Below are positions 63,080 to 64,000 of a DNA stretch of 64,000 bases, piece by piece. The stretch comes from Nemertoderma westbladi (Eukaryota > Xenacoelomorpha > Nemertodermatida > Nemertodermatidae), in NCBI GenBank assembly GCA_032718475.1, contig JAUCBJ010008389.1, positions 1-64,000 of the forward strand, given 5' to 3'. Position 1 is the stretch's first letter. Each line of letters begins with the position of its first letter. The notes beneath the pieces are model-generated. The model was given only the letters and a program-made list of their open reading frames with translations. It was not told where the DNA came from and did no database searches. A program made the position numbers and the translations under genes.

Positions 63080-63240
63080 TGATCTCTCTTTTTATTGGCT
63101 GATAAATGTAGTAGAAAAAACAAATATTAGGCACGAGACGAGAACACAAAACACGAATACAAACACAAAACAATTAAAAACTATACTTTGTTAATCAAGT
63201 ATTTAGTATTTGATGTATTTAAAATGTTTTATTACGTGAA
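63080..63240. other. Short AT-rich spacer
   Basis: Spacer between the array and the GC-rich retroelement relic; a run of AACACAAAACAC-like sequence, no gene. Confidence 0.5.
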
Positions 63241-63258
63241 GGGGCGGTTGCCCGTTGC

Positions 63259-64000
63259 CTAGTAATAGGCCAATGAGGGCAGCCCTGCACCGTCCTCCAG
63301 GCCCAGTCCGCTGCGCCAATTCACCCGGGATCCACGGAGGCAGTGGGAAGCCCCGCGGATAATGGCGAGTTGGACTCGGGTCCGGACCCAGCCCATTACC
63401 ACACTGTAGGGTTTCCCCCACGCGCGATGCAGCCTCTCCGCAAAGGTCCGGAGCAGTTTGTTGGCCTGTGGAGCCACGATCCCATCGCACGAGGCGACAA
63501 ACGGGGAGAAGTTGCCACGACGATCAGAAACGGCGTCGGCATAGATCCGCTTCTTAGCATCCTCGGCGGACTCGTGAACACTCATTGGGGCGCGGCTTGA
63601 GTAAGACCCGGCGTCAAGGTTCATTACCTTTTGTATCAATCAACGCCTGGGTCTGACTCTCAAACGCGCGCCGAATCCCGATGTCGCACCGTAGCCCCCC
63701 CGCCTTGTCCTAAATCCCCGCCTGTTCCAGGACGATGGGTTCCAACACCACGTTGCGTGGGCCGAACGCCTGGGCCGCGATGTCCCCCACGAGGTCCTGC
63801 AGCTCATTATGCCGCTGTATTACGAGGCGCCTTTCGTACAATTTAACCCGTGGTTAATGTCGAAGGCGGCCCCGCATCCGTCACAGCGGCTTGGAACCGA
63901 TGCTAAGGGACGGCCATACCGGATGGCCAGCGCGTCCCTGAACTCCTGGGGCGAAAGATCCAGCTGGTGTTCCGATATCGGGAGGGAGGAGATCCACCCA
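63259..64000 (-). pseudogene. Retroelement protein C-terminal region, degenerate, continues past the window
   Basis: Reading the minus strand from the window end: SEHQLDLSPQEFRDALAIRY, GRPLASVPSRCDGCGAAFDI and NHGLNC (Cys/His knuckle-like), then after frame changes IQRHNELQDLVGDIAAQAFG, then FESQTQALIDT, and finally an open frame 63639-63259 with KKRIYADAVSDRRGNFSPFV, KPYSVVMGWVRTRVQLAIIR and CLRGSRVNWR. FRDAL--RYG, C--C---F---H-L-C--G and P-S-V--W-R--------R--CLRG occur together at the C-terminus of reverse-transcriptase-bearing elements common in marine invertebrate genomes; I cannot name the clade. At least three frameshifts or stops and a strong GC bias mark it as foreign and inactive. 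Confidence 0.6.

Overview
This window comes from an AT-rich invertebrate animal genome. Its genes are split by long introns with GT/AG borders, its mobile elements are animal types (RTE-like and CR1/jockey-like LINEs, tRNA-derived SINEs, terminal-inverted-repeat elements), and there is no prokaryotic organisation. I cannot name the phylum. One SINE body resembles the cephalopod/Meta-SINE core, which is only a weak pointer.

Two protein-coding genes are supported, both on the + strand. The first is a JNK-type MAP kinase: two coding exons (1187-1629 and 4635-5454), 420 aa, with the TPY activation loop and every catalytic motif. The second is a STAR-family RNA-binding protein of the Quaking/HOW group, spread over 37 kb (21823-58861). 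I could rebuild it exon by exon with consistent phases from QUA1 through KH and QUA2 to a basic C-terminal tail; it encodes about 387 or 405 aa depending on the exon 5 used. Its QUA2-coding exon is duplicated (5a at 49516, 5b at 52824) in a phase arrangement that makes double inclusion or double skipping run into a stop, which is the logic of mutually exclusive exons. A dense group of ACTAAY motifs, the known Quaking/HOW target, lies upstream of the penultimate exon and recurs after the stop, suggesting autoregulation.

The rest is mostly repeats. About 28 percent of the window (hand estimate) is tandem arrays with periods of 15, 17, 21, 22, 24, 30, 35, 38, 41, 54, 58, 68 and about 92 bp, several over 2 kb. 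Long ORFs inside these arrays are artefacts. Four copies of one RTE-like LINE occur (3060-4045 minus, 9975-12720 plus, 16050-18050 plus, 22624-23575 minus). Two of them sit inside minisatellites. Several elements have terminal inverted repeats, and some have arms built of short tandem or palindromic units, like foldback elements (7023-7990, 20262-20872, and possibly the complex at 14089-18720). The right end holds a GC-rich retroelement relic on the minus strand.

Layout: 1-1186 inverted repeat and 21-bp array; 1187-5454 JNK with a LINE fragment in its intron; 5455-21822 intergenic, dominated by foldback/MITE elements, arrays and LINEs; 21823-58861 the STAR gene with array-filled introns; 58862-64000 putative 3' UTR, a higher-order repeat array and the retroelement relic.
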